Positions 1-11,570 of a stretch of 64,000 nucleotides of DNA are shown here, one piece after another; the first letter of the stretch is position 1, and each line of letters opens with the position of its first letter. The DNA is from an uncultured Paracoccaceae bacterium (lineage in GTDB: Bacteria > Pseudomonadota > Alphaproteobacteria > Rhodobacterales > Rhodobacteraceae). Location: NCBI GenBank assembly GCA_943787985.1, contig CALSOO010000001.1, positions 344,060 through 408,059 on the forward strand. Direction: 5' to 3'. The position numbers were made by a program, and so were the translations under genes. The notes beneath the pieces are model-generated. The model made no database searches. It was not told the origin of the DNA and worked only from the letters and a program-made list of their open reading frames with translations.

Positions 1-1
1 G

Positions 2-124
2 CTTGTCCTTGGGTGGGTGGTGTTCGGGGACTGGCCCAACGGCTGGACGCTCCTGGGCGCCGGGGTGGTCGTGGCGATGGGACTGTTCACGCTTTACCGC
101 GAACGGGCTTTGTTGCGGCGCTAA
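2..124 (+). CDS. C-terminal end of an EamA/DMT-type membrane transporter (partial)
   Basis: The gene enters from outside the window and only about 40 codons are visible, in the second forward frame. The translation is a hydrophobic stretch with a Gly/Val/Ala-rich helix and then a short basic tail (YRERALLRR). This is typical of the last transmembrane helix of ten-helix EamA (drug/metabolite transporter) proteins. The substrate cannot be inferred. Its stop overlaps by four bases the stop of the convergent minus-strand gene. The family call rests only on the last helix and tail. Confidence 0.5.
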   Translation, partial: LVLGWVVFGDWPNGWTLLGAGVVVAMGLFTLYRERALLRR

Positions 125-951
125 ACGGGGGTGCCTTGGGCCGTGAATCCGGCAAACTTTTCGCGGATCACATCGACATCAATGGCAAAGCGGTCTTTGA
201 ACATCTGTTCTTCTGCGCCAGTGAGGGGCTCCACCGGCACCTCTTTGACCTTTTTCTGACGGGAGTCGTTGAACCCGTTGTGCGAGCGCACCCACATGGC
301 CTTGTCCGGAAAACTGATCAACGGCATAAAGCGGTCGATCTTTTCATGGGCAAAGTTGTGGATGGTCACCTTTGCGCCGCCTTTGATGTGTACCCCAAGC
401 GAGGCAACATACTGCTTGCGCCACATTTGCGTGGCGGCAATGCCATCGGCGCTGAATTCCGCGACATAGCCGTTGTGCCAATCAAACCCGACCGCGCGGT
501 GCTGGCGGGTCAAAGGGGCGGCATCGGCGGCTGCCTTGCGAAACTTCTCGATGAAATCCACGGAAACCGCGTCATCGTCATCATAGCGAAACTGCAAACA
601 GGGTTGATCGGGATCAATGCGGGCGGCATTCAGCACGTCCTTAAGCATATCGCGGTTGGGTTTCGGGGCGTGGGCCTGAATGGTGATTTGGGGCAGGTCC
701 GCGGTGATATCATGCAAACGCTCAAGATGGTCTTGCGGGAATTGGTCGCCAATAATGATCACAAGACCCCAGTCAGGATCAGTCTGGGCGCGCAGGCAAG
801 GCAGGGCGATGGCCTCGAACAGGCGAAACCGCTCTTCCAGACGCTCGTATTGATACAGAAAGGCAATGCGCTCTTCGATGGTTTCATGCTCGACTTGAAA
901 CCCGCCAAGCGCAGGATAAGAAAAGCGGCAAAGGCCAATGGCTTGCATCAT
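121..951 (-). CDS. Putative rhamnosyltransferase-like glycosyltransferase
   Basis: This intact 276-aa protein resembles the 'putative rhamnosyl transferase' family (PF11316 type) that is common in Rhodobacteraceae. Features seen are an N-terminal nucleotide-sugar fold segment (IGLCRFSYPALGGFQ), an acidic metal-binding-like run RYDDDDAV at about residues 122-129 in the place of a GT-A DxD motif, and a conserved CLRAQTDPDW region. It probably transfers a sugar in cell-surface glycan synthesis, but donor and acceptor are unknown. It starts with two Met codons, and the first is used. It converges with the transporter to its left and no operon partner is visible. Confidence 0.7.
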   Translation of the reverse strand: MMQAIGLCRFSYPALGGFQVEHETIEERIAFLYQYERLEERFRLFEAIALPCLRAQTDPDWGLVIIIGDQFPQDHLERLHDITADLPQITIQAHAPKPNRDMLKDVLNAARIDPDQPCLQFRYDDDDAVSVDFIEKFRKAAADAAPLTRQHRAVGFDWHNGYVAEFSADGIAATQMWRKQYVASLGVHIKGGAKVTIHNFAHEKIDRFMPLISFPDKAMWVRSHNGFNDSRQKKVKEVPVEPLTGAEEQMFKDRFAIDVDVIREKFAGFTAQGTPV

Positions 952-1100
952 CTAAGGGGTCCTCGCCTATATTTCATAGGGTGAATATGCGGGGGTGGCG
1001 GCAGGGAATGCAAGGCACAATGGTGGATGCAAGTGAGAGTGGTACACATGTCCGGTGTGCTGGAACCGGTGACCCAATCAATAGTTTGAGAACTACAACC

Positions 1101-1409
1101 TCAATGGACCACATCATCAACTTGATACAGTCGGATGCGCGATAAATCCTCCCAAGGGTATGGGTTTTCCATCGCGTCGTAACTGGCCGCCCACTCCTCC
1201 TTGGACGGATTGAGAACTTCACTGTACGTCGCACACTTTCTACACTGCACTTGCAACTCAACTGTGCTTAAAATGCATGCGACAACATCCCACTCGTGTT
1301 CACAAGTGTCGGGATCCGCGGCAAGCAATTGGATGCGTTCGGCCATGTATTTTGAAGTTAGCAATGACTGCGGGATATACAGGCTCAGATAAGCCAACAA
1401 CATTTTCAT
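1101..1409 (-). CDS. Small hypothetical protein with a CxH...CxxC pattern
   Basis: This 102-aa reading frame has no family that I recognise. It contains C-E-H (about residue 36), then Cys46, then QCRKCATYSEV at about residues 55-65, a spacing that could bind zinc. The rest is mixed and hydrophilic, with no signal peptide. The region is AT-richer than the genes around it. It is the longest plausible frame in the stretch between the glycosyltransferase and the ribosomal cluster. The overlapping minus frame at 974-1261 looks like noise. Confidence 0.45.
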   Translation of the reverse strand: MKMLLAYLSLYIPQSLLTSKYMAERIQLLAADPDTCEHEWDVVACILSTVELQVQCRKCATYSEVLNPSKEEWAASYDAMENPYPWEDLSRIRLYQVDDVVH

Positions 1410-1549
1410 TTTGAATGACCAACCTTCAGTGTTGCATCCAGTCTACGAAAACCTTTGCTCGGTAGCAATGCAAGGATATGACTGTTTTGTTGGTTTGGGC
1501 GCGAAGCGGTCATCGCGTACATCTCGCGGGTCCATCCTATGCACACTTG
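1410..1549. other. Gene-free stretch upstream of the ribosomal promoter
   Basis: No convincing coding frame or RNA gene is seen between the small Cys protein and the promoter that begins at 1550. With the 5' leader from 1579 to 1828, this makes about 420 bases without a gene before rpsL. Confidence 0.4.
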
Positions 1550-1578
1550 TTGACACCCCCCGCGACTCCCCCTATACG
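1550..1578 (+). promoter_or_regulatory. Strong promoter of the rpsL-rpsG-fusA block
   Basis: TTGACA at 1550-1555 and TATACG at 1573-1578 are separated by exactly 17 bases and followed by a GC-rich discriminator (CGCGC). The 17-base string at 1563-1579 (cgactccccctatacgc) recurs exactly at 8188-8204 in front of rpsJ. The leader to rpsL is about 245 bases. The GC-rich discriminator fits growth-rate or stringent control of ribosomal promoters (inference). Confidence 0.75.
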
Positions 1579-1828
1579 CGCGCTATCCGGACTGGGGCCA
1601 ACGCCCTAAATCCGAAATCATAACTGGAGTGGTCAAGATCCGTCCTAATGCTGGGCGCATCCTCTGAAAACCCACCGCCTTGTTCACCTCGGTACGGGAA
1701 CATTGCGGTGTTTTTGCTTTGTCACACGCTAAGTGGCACCGCCGGAACATCAGACAGGCCGATACGACTTAGCCGCGGCGGGGTAACCTGACGCACCTTT
1801 CAGAGCAATAACGGGGAAGAAACCGCCA

Positions 1829-2200
1829 ATGCCTACGATCCAGCAGCTGATCCGCAAGCCGCGTCAGCCAAAGCGTAAAACGCTCCAAGTCACAGCACTT
1901 GGAACGTGCCCTCAAAAGCGTGGCGTTTGTACGCGCGTTTATACAACGACACCGAAGAAAGCCAAACTCCGCGATGCGTAAGGTTGCCAAAGTGCGCCTG
2001 ACCAACGGTTTGAGGTCATCTCCTACATCCCGGGTGAAAGCCACAACCTTCAGGAACACTCTGTTGTCCTGATCCGCGGCGGTCGTGTCAAAGACCTTCC
2101 CGGTGTGCGTTACCACATCCTGCGCGGTGTTCTGGATACTCAGGGCGTCAAAGATCGTAAGCAACGTCGTTCGAAATACGGCGCCAAGCGTCCTAAATAA
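1829..2200 (+). CDS. rpsL: 30S ribosomal protein S12 (frame broken by indels)
   Basis: S12 sits in the decoding centre of the 30S subunit and is where streptomycin resistance arises. The start [15 protein letters not shown] and the segments [36 protein letters not shown] and [17 protein letters not shown] are all present. They fall in different frames, with shifts at about 1875-1910, 1955 and 2010. The span of 372 bases equals a normal 123-aa gene, so the indels nearly cancel. S12 is essential and a single copy is seen here, so I read the shifts as sequence errors. It is first in the str block. Confidence 0.85.
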
Positions 2201-2212
2201 GGAGAGCAGCAG

Positions 2213-4827
<2,615 letters not shown>

Positions 4828-4837
4828 GGGTAGACTG

Positions 4838-5422
4838 ATGTTGTTGCGAAACATGTTTGCAATGCTTCTGGCGATGGGCGTGTTGGCGGGGTGTCAAACG
4901 ACAACCGCGCCGTCACAACCGGCCAAAGATGCTGCAAACACGTCCGCTCCAGTAACTTCTACCAACACGGGTTCTGTTGCCTCTGTGTCCGAAGCAACTG
5001 TCACGCAAGCGCATGTTGTGGATGTCGAGGTTGTCGTAAACCACAAAGCCATCGGTGTGATCTCTTTCGGAGACCTGAACGAGGCAATATTTGTGGAGCG
5101 GCTGGACAGCAAAGCAACACGCATTCTCGGCGCGGCCAATCCCGGTGGCGCCGTGAAAGCAAAGGCCGTGATCACCGTCAACAGTGTGATCATCGCAAGC
5201 AAGAACGTCCGGGCCAAAGCGTATGACTCCGTCATCGGCGCTCATGCCCAACTGTTTGATACTGCGACAGGTTTAAAGATTGGTGGCAAATTCCAGTTGG
5301 GACTGCAGGCAACCTATCGCCCTGCTCTCGCAGGCGGAAGAGACAGAGTTCTGTCACCGGAGCAAGAACTTGAGTTGATCACAACCCACTCTGTGACCAA
5401 GCTCAAAGAAAATATGTACTAA
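4838..5422 (+). CDS. Predicted outer-membrane lipoprotein between fusA and tuf
   Basis: This intact 194-aa protein begins [19 protein letters not shown], a lipoprotein signal with lipobox LAGC (Cys19). A Thr/Ser/Ala-rich linker follows (about residues 20-55) and then a beta-rich globular domain with repeated Val/Ile strands. I do not recognise the domain family. It starts 10 bases after the fusA stop and ends 35 bases before tuf, so it is probably co-transcribed with both elongation factors. It is an unusual passenger in the str operon and its function is unknown. Confidence 0.75.
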   Translation: MLLRNMFAMLLAMGVLAGCQTTTAPSQPAKDAANTSAPVTSTNTGSVASVSEATVTQAHVVDVEVVVNHKAIGVISFGDLNEAIFVERLDSKATRILGAANPGGAVKAKAVITVNSVIIASKNVRAKAYDSVIGAHAQLFDTATGLKIGGKFQLGLQATYRPALAGGRDRVLSPEQELELITTHSVTKLKENMY

Positions 5423-5456
5423 CACCACTCCCACGCGGAGAAAAAAGGAGCCCACC

Positions 5457-6634
5457 ATGGCTAAGGAAAAGTTTGAACGCAATAAGCCGCACGTCAACAT
5501 TGGCACCATCGGCCACGTTGACCACGGTAAAACGACGCTGACAGCGGCGATCACCAAGTACTTTGGTGACTTCCAGGCGTATGACCAGATTGACGGCGCG
5601 CCCGAAGAAAAAGCGCGCGGGATCACGATCTCTACCGCGCACGTCGAGTATGAGACCGAAACGCGTCACTACGCGCACGTTGATTGCCCGGGCCACGCGG
5701 ACTACGTGAAAAACATGATCACCGGTGCGGCGCAAATGGACGGCGCGATCCTGGTTGTGAACGCGGCTGACGGCCCGATGCCACAGACGCGCGAGCACAT
5801 CCTGCTGGGCCGCCAGGTTGGCATCCCGCACATGGTTGTTTACATGAACAAAGTTGACCAGGTTGACGACGACGAGTTGTTGGAACTGGTTGAAATGGAA
5901 ATCCGTGAGTTGTTGTCTTCTTACGAATATCCTGGCGACGACATTCCGGTCATTCCTGGTTCTGCTCTTGGCAGCCATGGAAGGTCGCGATGAAGCGATC
6001 GGCGAAGAGTCCATCAAGAAGTTGATGGCGGCTGTGGATGAGTACATCCCGACACCCGCAGCGTGCGATTGACCAGCCCTTCCTGATGCCCGTCGAAGAC
6101 GTGTTCTCGATCTCTGGTCGTGGTACGGTTGTGACCGGTCGTATCGAGCGCGGCGTGATCAACGTTGGCGAAGAGATCGAAATCGTCGGCATCCGTGACA
6201 CTGCGAAAACGACCTGCACAGGCGTTGAAATGTTCCGCAAGTTGCTGGATCGCGGCGAAGCAGGCGACAACGTTGGCGTTCTGTTGCGCGGTATCGACCG
6301 TGAAGGCGTTGAGCGTGGTCAGGTTCTGTGTAAGCCGAAATCTGTGAACCCGCACACGAAGTTCGAAGCCGAAGCCTATATCCTGACCAAAGACGAGGGT
6401 GGCCGTCACACGCCATTCTTCGCGAACTACCGTCCACAGTTCTACTTCCGTACCACGGATGTGACGGGCACAGTTGCGCTGCCGGAAGGCACGGAAATGG
6501 TTATGCCGGGCGACAACCTGAAGTTCAACGTCGAGCTGATCGCGCCTATCGCGATGGAGCAAGGCCTGCGCTTCGCGATCCGCGAAGGCGGCCGTACCGT
6601 TGGCGCGGGCGTGGTTTCCAAAATCGTAGAGTAA
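5457..6634 (+). CDS. tuf: Elongation factor Tu (two indels)
   Basis: EF-Tu delivers aminoacyl-tRNA to the ribosome as a GTP complex. G1 is GHVDHGKTT (about residues 19-27), switch II is DCPGHADY, and the G4-like MNKVD(Q) is present. Domains II and III run through to [20 protein letters not shown]. The frame shifts at about 5965 (extra base in the SALAAMEG segment) and about 6060 (extra base near PARAIDQPF). The reconstructed length of about 391 aa is typical of alphaproteobacteria. A clear ribosome-binding site (AAAAAAGGAG) lies upstream, and a terminator follows about 95 bases after the stop. Confidence 0.92.
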
Positions 6635-6724
6635 ATTGTGCGGGCGTCAGCCCGGACAATTGGGGGGTGGCAGCGTATCGGAAGATGCGCGAGAACCCAC
6701 TCCCTCTCTCTGAGGTACCAATCG

Positions 6725-6756
6725 AAAAGGCCGCTGGTTCTCCCAGCGGCCTTTTT
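6725..6756 (+). terminator. Factor-independent terminator after tuf
   Basis: The stem ggccgctgg (6729-6737) pairs with ccagcggcc (6743-6751) and is followed by a T run. A-rich sequence on the 5' side makes it look bidirectional. It closes the str block. Confidence 0.85.
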
Positions 6757-6829
6757 GTATGCGCGCGCCATCACACGCCTTTGATCCAATTTCACTGGCA
6801 TCCCGCCATAGTTGCTCTACACTCCACGC

Positions 6830-7369
6830 ATGCGCAAAATCCTGACCCTCCCCGCCCTTGCCCTGAGCCTCATTCTGATGCTGCCCGCCCTCGCCTTTGC
6901 GGCCAATGTTGACCGCTTTGCTGGCACCTACGTGGGCCAGTCCCAAACAGTGCTCGACACCGAAGCCAAAGGCCGCGACCTGCGCGCAACGATCACGCCG
7001 ACAGACGACGGGTTCACGGTCAGCTGGACGTCGACATCCTATCGCAAGAACGGGGAGGTCAAGGAAAGCACCAATGTGATCGACTTCGTCCCCAGCGCAC
7101 GCGACAACATCTACGGCTCTGCGATGAAGACCAACATCTTCGGCAAACAGGTCCCGCTGGACCCGCTGAAAGGCGAACCTTTCGTATGGTCGCGGTTTGA
7201 AGGCGACACGTTTTCGGTGTTTTCCCTAGCGATCACCGAAGGCGGGGAATACGAGCTGCAAGAATATCACCGGACGCTGGCGGACGGCGGTCTGGATTTG
7301 CTGTTCCGGCGGGTAAAGAACGGAGTGCCCCAGCGCGAGATCACGGCGTTCTTGGCGCGGGCGGAATGA
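6830..7369 (+). CDS. Secreted/periplasmic hypothetical protein, 179 aa
   Basis: The start at 6830 gives MRKILTLPALALSLILMLPALAFA, a clear Sec signal peptide with probable cleavage after AFA (about residue 24). An upstream in-frame ATG at 6812 would put extra polar residues before the signal and is less likely. The mature part has Trp/Tyr-rich beta strands (FTVSWTSTSYR, EPFVWSRFEGDTFSVFS) and ends in NGVPQREITAFLARAE. I do not recognise the family. It lies alone between tuf and rpsJ, inside the ribosomal cluster but after a terminator, so it needs its own promoter. Confidence 0.7.
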   Translation: MRKILTLPALALSLILMLPALAFAANVDRFAGTYVGQSQTVLDTEAKGRDLRATITPTDDGFTVSWTSTSYRKNGEVKESTNVIDFVPSARDNIYGSAMKTNIFGKQVPLDPLKGEPFVWSRFEGDTFSVFSLAITEGGEYELQEYHRTLADGGLDLLFRRVKNGVPQREITAFLARAE

Positions 7370-7442
7370 CGGCCCTTTAACTTTCTTAACAGATCATTCA
7401 GTATGTGAATTGTCCTAACGATTAGAATAGGGTTGAATTTGA

Positions 7443-8144
7443 ATGGAAAAATGGTCCGAACAGGAAAAAAGAATACAAGTGCTTGAGGCTGGGTTAGCAG
7501 ACATAGCCAGACCCAATGGATTGTATCAATTGAACGAAACTGCAGCTGAATCATTTATCCACAAGAAGTTGTGGAAAATCTGAGGTGCTTTGGCCTTCGT
7601 ATTTGTTGCTCTTCAATCGGTTTCAGTATTTGTGATTTCTGAAATTGCCGCCGAGAAAGCCAGTTCAGAAGCATATGCCAAATCATATTCCCAAGCCTTT
7701 ACAAACGCGGTTCAGAGCGTTTCACAAGCTGCATTGCATGCTGAAACGGCAAGGAACAGCGCTGAACAGGCGGACAAGCTGCTTAAGGCAACCTTAAATT
7801 CTGCTGAGCTTGCAGCACAGGTTGCAAGCTCAGCGTCCGTAGGGAAAAGTGTGGTCGAGATTGCGGATATTGTTTCAGAGCGTTTCAAAGCGGATGGCCT
7901 CATAGAAGCATCAATTACAAAAGCATTTCCAAAAGGCACAATTGTGCTCAACTTACTGCAGCCAAAGTGCCCTCCTGGATTCAGCAGTGCAGGTTTTGTT
8001 GGGATCGAACTACAAGATAAAGGTCCACTTTTGCGGCTGTTAGAGGCTGATAAAGAGGTTTACGATCGACGTAATATCCGAGATGGAGACTCTGCTCTTG
8101 CGGGAACGGACGGCGTGAAGGCATATTCCTGCTACAAAGGCTGA
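7443..8144 (+). pseudogene. Membrane-anchored coiled-coil-like protein interrupted by an in-frame TGA
   Basis: Codons from 7443 give a 46-residue hydrophilic N-terminus ending HKKLWKI, then TGA at 7581-7583. The same frame continues open to 8144 with a transmembrane segment (ALAFVFVALQSVSVFVISEI), then an Ala/Ser/Glu-rich region with heptad-like spacing (about residues 65-140) and a C-terminal domain ending YSCYKG. The frame is unchanged across the stop, so one substitution (for example TGG to TGA) would explain it. It could instead be two genes, the second starting at TTG 7590. The base composition is AT-richer than the flanking ribosomal genes. Function unknown. Confidence 0.5.
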
Positions 8145-8174
8145 TGCTGAACTATTCCGGATTAGACAAACCCC

Positions 8175-8203
8175 TTGCCACCTATCCCGACTCCCCCTAT
8201 ACG
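8175..8203 (+). promoter_or_regulatory. Promoter of the rpsJ (S10) block
   Basis: TTGCCA at 8175-8180 and TATACG at 8198-8203 are 17 bases apart. The bases 8188-8204 are identical to 1563-1579 in front of rpsL. The leader to rpsJ is about 125 bases. Confidence 0.75.
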
Positions 8204-8333
8204 CCCAATCACGGAACAAGGGTGCGCCAACCGCGTGCCCTTCTTTATGTTTCGCCAAAAGACGCGATGAGGGTGCCGGATGAGCCGTTATCCTCCTCTC
8301 CGTTCTCAATCCCAACTCAAGGGATGATGACTT

Positions 8334-8651
8334 ATGGCTCAAAGCCAAAATATCCGCATCCGGTTGAAGGCGTTTGATTATCGCGTGCTGGATTCTTCCA
8401 CACAAGAGATCGTCAACACTGCCAAGCGTACCGGCGCTTCCGTTCGTGGCCCAATTCCGCTGCCGAACAAGATCGAAAAATTCACAGTTCTACGTGGCCC
8501 CCACGTCGACAAAAAATCCCGCGACCAGTTCGAGATCCGCACGCACAAGCGTTTGCTCGACATCGTTGATCCGACTCCCCAAACCGTAGACGCGCTGATG
8601 AAGCTCGACCTTGCGGCTGGTGTGGACGTCGAGATCAAGTTGCAGTCTTAA
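8334..8651 (+). CDS. rpsJ: 30S ribosomal protein S10
   Basis: This intact 105-aa protein has the S10 core [14 protein letters not shown], the transcription/translation loop region [31 protein letters not shown], and [13 protein letters not shown]10 is a 30S head protein and also NusE, the NusG/NusB partner in antitermination. It opens the S10 block behind its own promoter, and rplC follows 14 bases downstream. Confidence 0.96.
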   Translation: MAQSQNIRIRLKAFDYRVLDSSTQEIVNTAKRTGASVRGPIPLPNKIEKFTVLRGPHVDKKSRDQFEIRTHKRLLDIVDPTPQTVDALMKLDLAAGVDVEIKLQS

Positions 8652-8665
8652 GGAGGGTATAGAAT

Positions 8666-9388
8666 ATGCGCTCTGGAATTCTCGCAAAGAAAATCGGCAT
8701 GACCCGCTTGTTCATGGAAGACGGTAAACAGATCCCTGTGACCGTGTTGCAAATGGACGGCCTTCAGGTTGTGACCCAAAAGACAAACGAACGTGACGGC
8801 TACACTGCTGTTCAGCTTGGTGCTGGTACAGCCAAAGTGAAGCGCGTGAGCAAAGCCATGCGGGGGCATTTCGCCGCTGCAAAGGTCGAGCCCAAGCGCA
8901 AGCTGGTCGAGTTCCGCGTCACCGAAGACAACCTGATCGCCATCGGCGAAGAGCTCTCTGCAGAGCACTTCCTGGATGGTCAAATGGTTGATGTTTCCGG
9001 CACATCCATTGGTAAAGGTTTCCAAGGTGCCATGAAGCGTCACAACTTTGGCGGTCTGCGTGCGACACACGGTGTTTCCGTATCGCACCGTTCACACGGC
9101 TCTACGGGCCAGTGTCAGGACCCGGGTAAAGTTTTCAAAGGCAAGAAAATGGCCGGACATATGGGCGCTGCCCGTGTGACCACCCAAAACCTTCAGGTTG
9201 TCAAAACAGACGCCGATCGTGGCTTGATCATGATCAAAGGCGCTGTTCCGGGCTCCAAAGGTGGCTGGGTCACGGTCAAAGACGCTGTGAAAAAGAAATT
9301 GCCAGATGGTGTGCCGTTTCCGGCCGCTCTGAAATCGGCAGCTGCAGCGGCTCCGGCCGAAGCGCCTGCGGAAGGTGGTGAAGCATGA
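8666..9388 (+). CDS. rplC: 50S ribosomal protein L3
   Basis: This intact 240-aa protein starts [16 protein letters not shown] and contains the peptidyl-transferase-proximal loop [27 protein letters not shown], with the modified-Gln motif intact. The C-terminus is an Ala/Glu-rich tail ([14 protein letters not shown]), an extension common in this group. A strong Shine-Dalgarno (AAGGAGGG) lies 14 bases after rpsJ, and its stop overlaps the start of rplD by four bases. Confidence 0.96.
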   Translation: MRSGILAKKIGMTRLFMEDGKQIPVTVLQMDGLQVVTQKTNERDGYTAVQLGAGTAKVKRVSKAMRGHFAAAKVEPKRKLVEFRVTEDNLIAIGEELSAEHFLDGQMVDVSGTSIGKGFQGAMKRHNFGGLRATHGVSVSHRSHGSTGQCQDPGKVFKGKKMAGHMGAARVTTQNLQVVKTDADRGLIMIKGAVPGSKGGWVTVKDAVKKKLPDGVPFPAALKSAAAAAPAEAPAEGGEA

Positions 9389-10003
9389 AACTTGATGTGA
9401 TCAAACTGGACGGCGCCAAAGCCGGATCTTTGGACCTGGACGAGGCCCTGTTTGGTCTTGAGCCACGTGCAGACATCCTGCACCGTGTTGTCCGCTGGCA
9501 GCGCAACAACGCCCAAGCTGGCACGCACAAGGTGAAAGACCCGCAGCGAAGTCAACTATTCCACAAAGAAGATCTATCGCCAAAAAGGCACCGGTGGCGC
9601 ACGCCACGGCGCCCGCTCGGCTCCGATCTTTCGCGGGGGTGGCGTTTACAAGGGTCCGGTTGTGCGTTCGCACGGCCACGACCTGACCAAGAAGTTCCGC
9701 AAGCTTGGCCTCAAGCACGCTCTGTCCGCCAAAATGAAGCCGCGGCGAGCTGGTGATCATCGAAGACGCGTCCTCGGACGGCAAAACAGCAGCATTGGCC
9801 AAGCAGGTTAAAAACCTCGGCTGGAAACGTGCGCTGGTCATCGATGGGGCGTCTGTGAACGAAGACTTCCTCAAGCCGCGCGCAACATTGAAGGTCTGGA
9901 TATCCTGCCGACAATGGGCGCAAACGTATATGACATCCTCAAGCGTGACACACTCGTGATCACGAAGGCGGGCGTCGAAGCACTGGAGGCTCGCTTGAAA
10001 TGA
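9385..10003 (+). CDS. rplD: 50S ribosomal protein L4 (three indels)
   Basis: L4 lines the exit tunnel and in many bacteria represses the S10 operon. The segments are [15 protein letters not shown], then [47 protein letters not shown], and [34 protein letters not shown]. They fall in three frames, with changes at about 9541, 9742 and 9888. It overlaps rplC by four bases and rplW by four. The total length of about 206 aa is normal. I read the indels as sequence errors. Confidence 0.88.
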
Positions 10004-10296
10004 GCGCCAAGGCAGAACATTACGATGTGATCCGCAAGCCGATCATCACTGAAAAAGCGACCATGGCCTCTGAAGCCAACGCGGTTGTGTTTGAAGTGGC
10101 GATCGACAGCAACAAACCAATGATCAAGGAGGCTGTTGAAGCTCTCTTTGGTGTAAAGGTTAAGGCTGTGAACACGAGCATCACCAAAGGTAAGGTGAAA
10201 CGCTTCCGTGGATCCTTGGGTCGTCGCAAAGACGTCAAAAAAGCATATGTGACGCTCGAAGAGGGCAACACGATTGACGTTTCAACCGGACTGTAA
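10000..10296 (+). CDS. rplW: 50S ribosomal protein L23
   Basis: This intact 98-aa protein has [13 protein letters not shown] near the N-terminus, [18 protein letters not shown] and the C-terminal [16 protein letters not shown]23 sits at the tunnel exit and docks SRP and trigger factor. It starts inside the rplD stop (ATGA). Unlike the usual S10 order it is not followed directly by rplB: a terminator lies 20 bases downstream. Confidence 0.95.
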   Translation: MSAKAEHYDVIRKPIITEKATMASEANAVVFEVAIDSNKPMIKEAVEALFGVKVKAVNTSITKGKVKRFRGSLGRRKDVKKAYVTLEEGNTIDVSTGL

Positions 10297-10317
10297 AGTC
10301 TTCGGTTTATGATTTAG

Positions 10318-10352
10318 GAAAACCCCGGTCTTGGAAGAGGCTGGGGTTTTTC
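10318..10352 (+). terminator. Terminator after rplW
   Basis: The hairpin aaaaccccggtcttgg / aggctggggttttt is followed by a T run. It ends the first S10 block and separates it from the minus-strand gene and cspA. Confidence 0.85.
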
Positions 10353-10393
10353 TGTTATCTTTTCTAATCGGGAGCCAATTTGCTTAAGACTAC

Positions 10394-11044
10394 CTAGCTT
10401 TGTGGCAACGCTGATTCAATCTTGAAAAATTTATCGTCTTCAACCCGTTGTTGAGCGCTCGTTAGCCCTAGGTCTGCTGATTTCATCAGGTATTGTTTGG
10501 ACAATGTCTCATCATACAAAGCATATTCGTCCTGCACCAAAGCCAGAGCAAAATAATAGCATGCCTCCGGGTGATCCATATCTGCAGCACGTCTTTGCCA
10601 TTCTATAAATAGATCTGGCGCAGAAAAACCTTTTGTTAGCGCCTCTTTAGATTTGCGAATGCCTTGAGCGATTTCGTGTACGTCCTTAGGTGTTAGCTTT
10701 CCAAGTGAATGAAGTTGTTCGAACAGGGTTAAGTTTGAAGTTACGTCTTCCGCAAGCAGAAAGCGCTTCGCGTCTTTGTACAATTGATCTTCGGATAGGA
10801 AGGGCTGCAACATCGCTAACCTTTCTTCTGTTTCTGGGGTCCCTTGTTTGTACTTGCCGCACCAGTCATCAAACCGCACACTTACAAAGTGCCGGTTTGC
10901 TGCTGTGTCACCTTTTGCATAGACTGCTCTTGGAGGATTAAATCGGCATTCACCTGTCAATGGGGGATCGTCAGGGAAATGCCCATAAGCGCACTCGATA
11001 CAACGCCCAGCTTGGGTCTTCGACGTATTTTTGCTGTTTTTCAT
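10394..11044 (-). CDS. Cys-rich N-terminal domain plus Sel1-like repeats, function unknown
   Basis: This intact 216-aa protein lies on the strand opposite to the ribosomal genes. N-terminus: RCIECAYG (about residues 14-21), then GECRFNPPRAVY and DDWCGKYKQG. This C-x2-C...C...C arrangement recurs in small phage- and island-borne proteins and is likely metal-binding. C-terminus: two Sel1/TPR-like units (DMDHPEACYYFALALVQDEY and the following YLMKSADLGLTSAQQRV). The composition is AT-richer than the ribosomal genes around it. It reads away from cspA and towards the rplW terminator. No function can be named. Confidence 0.7.
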   Translation of the reverse strand: MKNSKNTSKTQAGRCIECAYGHFPDDPPLTGECRFNPPRAVYAKGDTAANRHFVSVRFDDWCGKYKQGTPETEERLAMLQPFLSEDQLYKDAKRFLLAEDVTSNLTLFEQLHSLGKLTPKDVHEIAQGIRKSKEALTKGFSAPDLFIEWQRRAADMDHPEACYYFALALVQDEYALYDETLSKQYLMKSADLGLTSAQQRVEDDKFFKIESALPQS

Positions 11045-11283
11045 AATTAAAATCCCGACGTTTCCAACATAGTTTCCTTAATCCGCTACCGTTTGAGGAT
11101 CAGCGGGCCGCCCATTGCTTATAGCCTCCTATGCAATGCGCGCATACCCGCCCATCTCTGCACGCTCTACGAAACTGCTTGCTATTGAGCCGTCAAAGCC
11201 TCATACGTCAAGTGCGACGTTACCTTCTATCGGCATTTCTGCTCCTTACGGCTCAGTCACTCGATCTTGAAAGACTTAGCCGA

Positions 11284-11305
11284 CCTGCCGCATTCTGTGG
11301 GCAGG
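11284..11305 (+). promoter_or_regulatory. Hairpin in the cold-shock gene leader
   Basis: CCTGCC (11284-11289) pairs with GGCAGG (11300-11305) about eight bases upstream of the AAGGA ribosome-binding site of cspA. It sits in a roughly 280-base stretch (11045-11326) with no other gene. Long structured leaders are typical of cold-shock mRNAs, so a temperature-responsive role is possible (inference). Confidence 0.4.
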
Positions 11306-11326
11306 AACTTCTTAAGGAATATGACA

Positions 11327-11533
11327 ATGGCCACAGGCACAGTCAAATGGTTCAACTCCACTAAAGGTTTTGGTTTTATCGCTCCGGATGGCGGCAGCAA
11401 AGACGTGTTCGTACACATCTCTGCCGTTGAACAAGCAGGCCTCACAGGCTTGAACGACAACCAAAAAGTGACATTCGACATCGAAGCAGGCCGCGACAAC
11501 CGCGAATCTGCAACGAACATCGCACTGGCATAA
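11327..11533 (+). CDS. Cold-shock protein of the CspA family
   Basis: This intact 68-aa single cold-shock domain begins [23 protein letters not shown]1 is KGFGFIAP and RNP2 is [10 protein letters not shown], and it binds single-stranded nucleic acid as an RNA chaperone. An ATG at 11321 is also in frame, but the start at 11327 lies nine bases after AAGGA and gives the family N-terminus. It stands alone between terminators within the ribosomal cluster, between rplW and rplB. Confidence 0.92.
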   Translation: MATGTVKWFNSTKGFGFIAPDGGSKDVFVHISAVEQAGLTGLNDNQKVTFDIEAGRDNRESATNIALA

Positions 11534-11570
11534 GCCTCTTCCCTTCACGGGGATGACAGGTTGAAAGATT

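Noticed and set aside
974..1261. 95-codon minus-strand frame overlapping the small Cys protein
   Set aside because: It has no recognisable features and conflicts with the better-supported frame at 1101-1409.
6635..6724. A tRNA gene after tuf (often tRNA-Trp)
   Set aside because: No cloverleaf can be formed here. The only tRNA I can support is tRNA-Arg at 53809-53885.
7590..8144. Independent gene starting at TTG 7590
   Set aside because: It is possible, but the unbroken frame upstream from ATG 7443 and the continuity across the single TGA favour one interrupted gene. Kept as an alternative in that entry.
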